The translations under genes and the position numbers were made by a program. A stretch of 7,862 bases of DNA from Actinomycetota bacterium (GTDB taxonomy: Bacteria; Actinomycetota; Actinomycetes; Propionibacteriales; Propionibacteriaceae), in assembly GCA_016213595.1 (NCBI GenBank), contig JACRAA010000309.1:1-7862 (forward strand), given 5' to 3'. Shown in pieces: positions 7,096 through 7,862 of this stretch (positions within the stretch are counted from its first letter, which is position 1; each line of letters opens with the position of its first letter). Under the pieces are notes generated by a model. It worked only from the letters and a program-made list of their open reading frames with translations. It made no database searches and was not told the origin of the DNA.

Positions 7096-7105
7096 GTTCG
7101 CGAAC
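7096..7105. promoter_or_regulatory. 10-bp palindrome upstream of the small gene
   Basis: GTTCGCGAAC is a perfect palindrome about 30 bp upstream of the small gene's start. It overlaps a minus-strand TAGGTT (7103-7108) that could be a -10 element. An operator or promoter role is possible on position alone. It is short, and such words arise by chance in high-GC DNA. Confidence 0.2.
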
Positions 7106-7180
7106 CTATGGCGGGGTCTGCACGGGTTGGTTGAGTGTGAAACCTTCCTCATGCTCCTGCTGAAGGGAGGGAGCGACCTG

Positions 7181-7207
7181 CCGCCCGGGTGCTGTGGGCA
7201 CTGGCGG
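7181..7207 (-). terminator. Stem-loop downstream of the uracil-DNA glycosylase gene
   Basis: CCGCC at 7181-7185 pairs with GGCGG at 7203-7207. Inside it GGTGC (7188-7192) pairs with GCACT (7198-7202, one G-T wobble), leaving a 2-nt bulge and a 5-nt loop. On the minus strand it lies about 32 nt after the glycosylase stop, in the 174-bp gap before the small gene. It has no T-tract. A factor-independent actinobacterial terminator is plausible. Nothing else in the gap is recognisable apart from the palindrome and the possible -10 element. Confidence 0.4.
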
Positions 7208-7239
7208 AAGGTAACAGCGGAGGGCGACGGCGGACGGCG

Positions 7240-7862
7240 TCACACGGGCGACGAGAGCCTCCGCAGGACGGTGTCGAGCATCTGCTCGGTGAGGCGGCCG
7301 GTGAACGTGTTCTGCTGGGAGACGTGGTAGCTGCCGACGAGCCGTACGTCCCCCTGTGGCGTCCCGAGCACCGTCTCGGCGCCATGCCCGAAACGGGGCG
7401 CGGGAGCAGCCACTTGCCACCCCAGTCGCTTCGCCGCGCGGAGCGTGCCCGTCCACGCGATGGCCCCGAGGGCGAGGACCGACCGCAGCGGCAGCGCCAG
7501 CGTGAGGTCCCGGTCGAACCAGCCGGCGCACGTGGCGAGCTCGACGGGCGTGGGCTTGTTGACCGGAGGGGCGCAGTGGGCGGCCGGCACGATCCGTACG
7601 CCTGTGAGCGTCAGCCCGTCCCCTGCCGCGACCGACGTCGGCTGGGAGGCGTAGCCCGCGCGGTACAGCGCCGCGTAGAGCCAGTCGCCGGAGCGGTCGC
7701 CGGTGAACATACGGCCCGTACGGTTCGCCCCGTGCGCCGCCGGCGCGAGCCCGACGACGAGGATCTCGGGGTGAGGGTCCCCGAAGCTCGGCGAGGGCCT
7801 GCCCCAGTACGGCTGGTCGGCGTACGAGGCCCGCTTCGTCACGGCGACCTCCTCACGCCAGG
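7240..7862 (-). CDS. udgB: Family 5 uracil-DNA glycosylase (UdgB), N-terminus cut by window edge
   Basis: Base-excision repair enzyme that removes uracil (and in this family other deaminated bases) from DNA. The visible 200 residues from 7842 contain the family 5 active-site block GLAPAAHGANRTGRMFTGD followed by RSGDWL, the loop CAPPVNKPTP and the C-terminal SYHVSQQNTFTGRLTE. Two of the four expected iron-sulfur cysteines are seen, in AAHCAPP (codon 7573-7575) and ATCAGWF. The other two belong to the usual N-terminal CPxC region. Upstream of GTG 7842 the same frame stays open to the edge and reads WREEVAV, matching the family's conserved LVAWREEVA just after that cysteine pair. GTG 7842 is therefore an internal valine codon, and the true start, with the remaining cysteines, lies beyond the window. 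The gene heads the visible minus-strand series. No repair partner is visible. Confidence 0.94.
   Translation of the reverse strand, partial: WREEVAVTKRASYADQPYWGRPSPSFGDPHPEILVVGLAPAAHGANRTGRMFTGDRSGDWLYAALYRAGYASQPTSVAAGDGLTLTGVRIVPAAHCAPPVNKPTPVELATCAGWFDRDLTLALPLRSVLALGAIAWTGTLRAAKRLGWQVAAPAPRFGHGAETVLGTPQGDVRLVGSYHVSQQNTFTGRLTEQMLDTVLRRLSSPV

Noticed and set aside
7096..7105. LexA/SOS box near the glycosylase gene
   Set aside because: An actinobacterial SOS box is GAAC-N4-GTTC. Here the half-sites are in the opposite order (GTTC-GC-GAAC), and the site lies downstream of the glycosylase gene rather than in its promoter.
7066..7152. N-terminal extension of the small protein to ATG 7152
   Set aside because: The added 29 residues are His/Arg/Pro-rich and unlike the body. 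AGGAG sits only 1 nt from that ATG. The region looks like leader DNA.

Overview
The window is a gene-dense stretch of high-GC chromosome (roughly 70 % G+C by eye, with mostly G/C-ending codons). An actinobacterium is the best fit, probably Micrococcales-like. The reasons are the composition, a full-length ~1127-residue pyruvate carboxylase, an alanine dehydrogenase that lines up residue for residue with the mycobacterial enzyme at its catalytic positions, a family 5 uracil-DNA glycosylase, and a small protein resembling a hypothetical family I know from actinomycetes. I see no mobile element, CRISPR array, tRNA or rRNA.

Layout. On the plus strand, positions 1-1080 hold an alanine dehydrogenase (ald) that lacks only about its first 11 residues at the window edge. 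A 125-bp gap follows. It contains about six copies of a 15-bp tandem repeat, each carrying a Shine-Dalgarno-like GGGGAG, and the last copy serves as the ribosome binding site of the next gene, a homocysteine S-methyltransferase (mmuM-like, 1206-2063). This gene converges on a minus-strand block, and an inverted repeat that includes both stop codons lies between them. Read from right to left, the minus-strand block is: a family 5 uracil-DNA glycosylase (its N-terminus runs off the right edge), a 138-residue uncharacterised protein, pyruvate carboxylase (pyc, 6539-3156), and 20 bp later an EamA/DMT-type transporter with a 61-residue tail containing 23 histidines.

How the genes fit together. Ald interconverts alanine and pyruvate, and Pyc converts pyruvate to oxaloacetate, so the window is centred on the pyruvate node. 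Pyc is a biotin- and divalent-metal-dependent enzyme. The transporter directly behind it, probably on the same transcript, carries a metal-binding-looking His tail, so a metal link is possible but is only inference. MmuM makes methionine from homocysteine and is itself a zinc enzyme. The glycosylase and the small protein look like independent housekeeping or accessory genes.

Most of the window is ordinary core metabolism. The items most worth a second look are the tandem Shine-Dalgarno-like repeat array ahead of mmuM, the His-tailed transporter coupled to pyc, and a strong excess of the palindromic word CGTACG with matching use of otherwise rare codons. I did not find a convincing new multi-gene system.
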